Assembly (NCBI GenBank): GCA_903868035.1
Contig: CAIPTQ010000073.1
Location: 1-6,317 of the forward strand
Direction: 5' to 3'
Length of the DNA: 6,317 nt
From: an uncultured Phycisphaerales bacterium
GTDB taxonomy: Bacteria; Planctomycetota; Phycisphaerae; WQYP01
In this document: positions 6,224-6,317 of the stretch, one piece after another
Numbering within the stretch: position 1 is the first letter of the stretch
How the letters are laid out: every line of letters starts with the position of its first letter
Notes under the pieces: model-generated
What the model was told of the DNA's origin: nothing
The model's input: only the letters and a program-made list of their open reading frames with translations
The model's database searches: none
Program-made: the position numbers and the translations under genes

Positions 6224-6317
6224 GGCCCCGCAGGTAATAGCTGAGGCGTGGGGAGGCGTTTGAACGTGCAGGCGAGGCTCTGTGCGATGAATTGATAGGC
6301 CGAGCGCCCCTGGATGC
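6220..6317 (-). CDS. Transposase-like C-terminal tail (possibly IS66 family), cut by the window edge
   Basis: On the minus strand a frame enters from the right edge as IQGRSAYQFIAQSLACTF and ends ...LPTPQLLPAGP at TGA 6222-6220, 31 full codons in all. The pattern 'QGR(S/N)...F(I/L)..(S/A)(L/I).A.F....P.P.LLP' is what I remember from the extreme C-terminus of IS66-type transposases. The codons look like real coding sequence. With so little visible, the family call is tentative; another protein with a similar tail is possible. Confidence 0.4.
   Translation of the reverse strand, partial: IQGRSAYQFIAQSLACTFKRLPTPQLLPAGP

Noticed and set aside
5722..6317. tRNA or other structured RNA gene in the right-hand region
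   Set aside because: No cloverleaf-type arms or T-loop consensus were found by reading both strands.

Overview
The window reads as high-GC bacterial chromosome, most likely from a planctomycete (Planctomycetota, possibly the Phycisphaerae side). The main clue is the gene at 1329-2273. It encodes an exported STN-domain protein with a Gly-rich middle and a C-terminal block of the type '.LVDLIKSIIRP..W..KGG', which I associate with planctomycete secretin-like proteins. Very strong C-ending codon use (GCC, CTC, CCC, ACC) and an in-frame AT-rich heptamer repeat in one gene fit but do not prove this. Taxonomy is inference.

Layout, left to right. (1) 1-1021, plus strand: the C-terminal part of an ABC-transporter periplasmic solute-binding protein (Fe3+/AfuA-like family), cut by the left edge. 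It ends in a hairpin/T-tract terminator that overlaps its stop codon. (2) 1033-1328: about 300 bases without a gene. They hold three degenerate direct repeats at an exact 32-base period, a TATAAT box and a good Shine-Dalgarno site. (3) 1329-2273, plus: the STN-domain, Gly/Tyr/Met-rich exported protein, carrying five perfect copies of an 18-base repeat. (4) 2288-4573, minus: a large O-antigen ligase/polymerase-family membrane protein with a C-terminal TPR-like segment. It converges on gene 3 with only 14 bases between the stop codons. (5) 4570-5721, minus: a WecA/TagO/MraY-type polyprenyl-phosphate sugar-1-phosphate transferase. Its TGA overlaps the GTG of gene 4 (GTGA), and a plausible promoter sits just upstream at 5757-5785. 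(6) 5783-6223, minus: an unrecognised open frame of lower GC. (7) 6220-6317, minus: a short C-terminal tail that looks like a transposase, perhaps IS66-type, running off the right edge.

The minus-strand pair 5-4 makes functional sense. The first enzyme loads a sugar-1-phosphate onto the undecaprenyl carrier, and the Wzy/WaaL-like protein polymerises or transfers the lipid-linked glycan at the periplasmic face. Together they look like a translationally coupled surface-polysaccharide operon. The plus-strand solute-binding protein and STN protein are separate units. No complete novel system is evident. The items most worth a second look are the stand-alone STN/Gly-rich protein with its repeat expansion, the 32-base-period repeats upstream of it, and the heptamer repeat inside the ligase gene.
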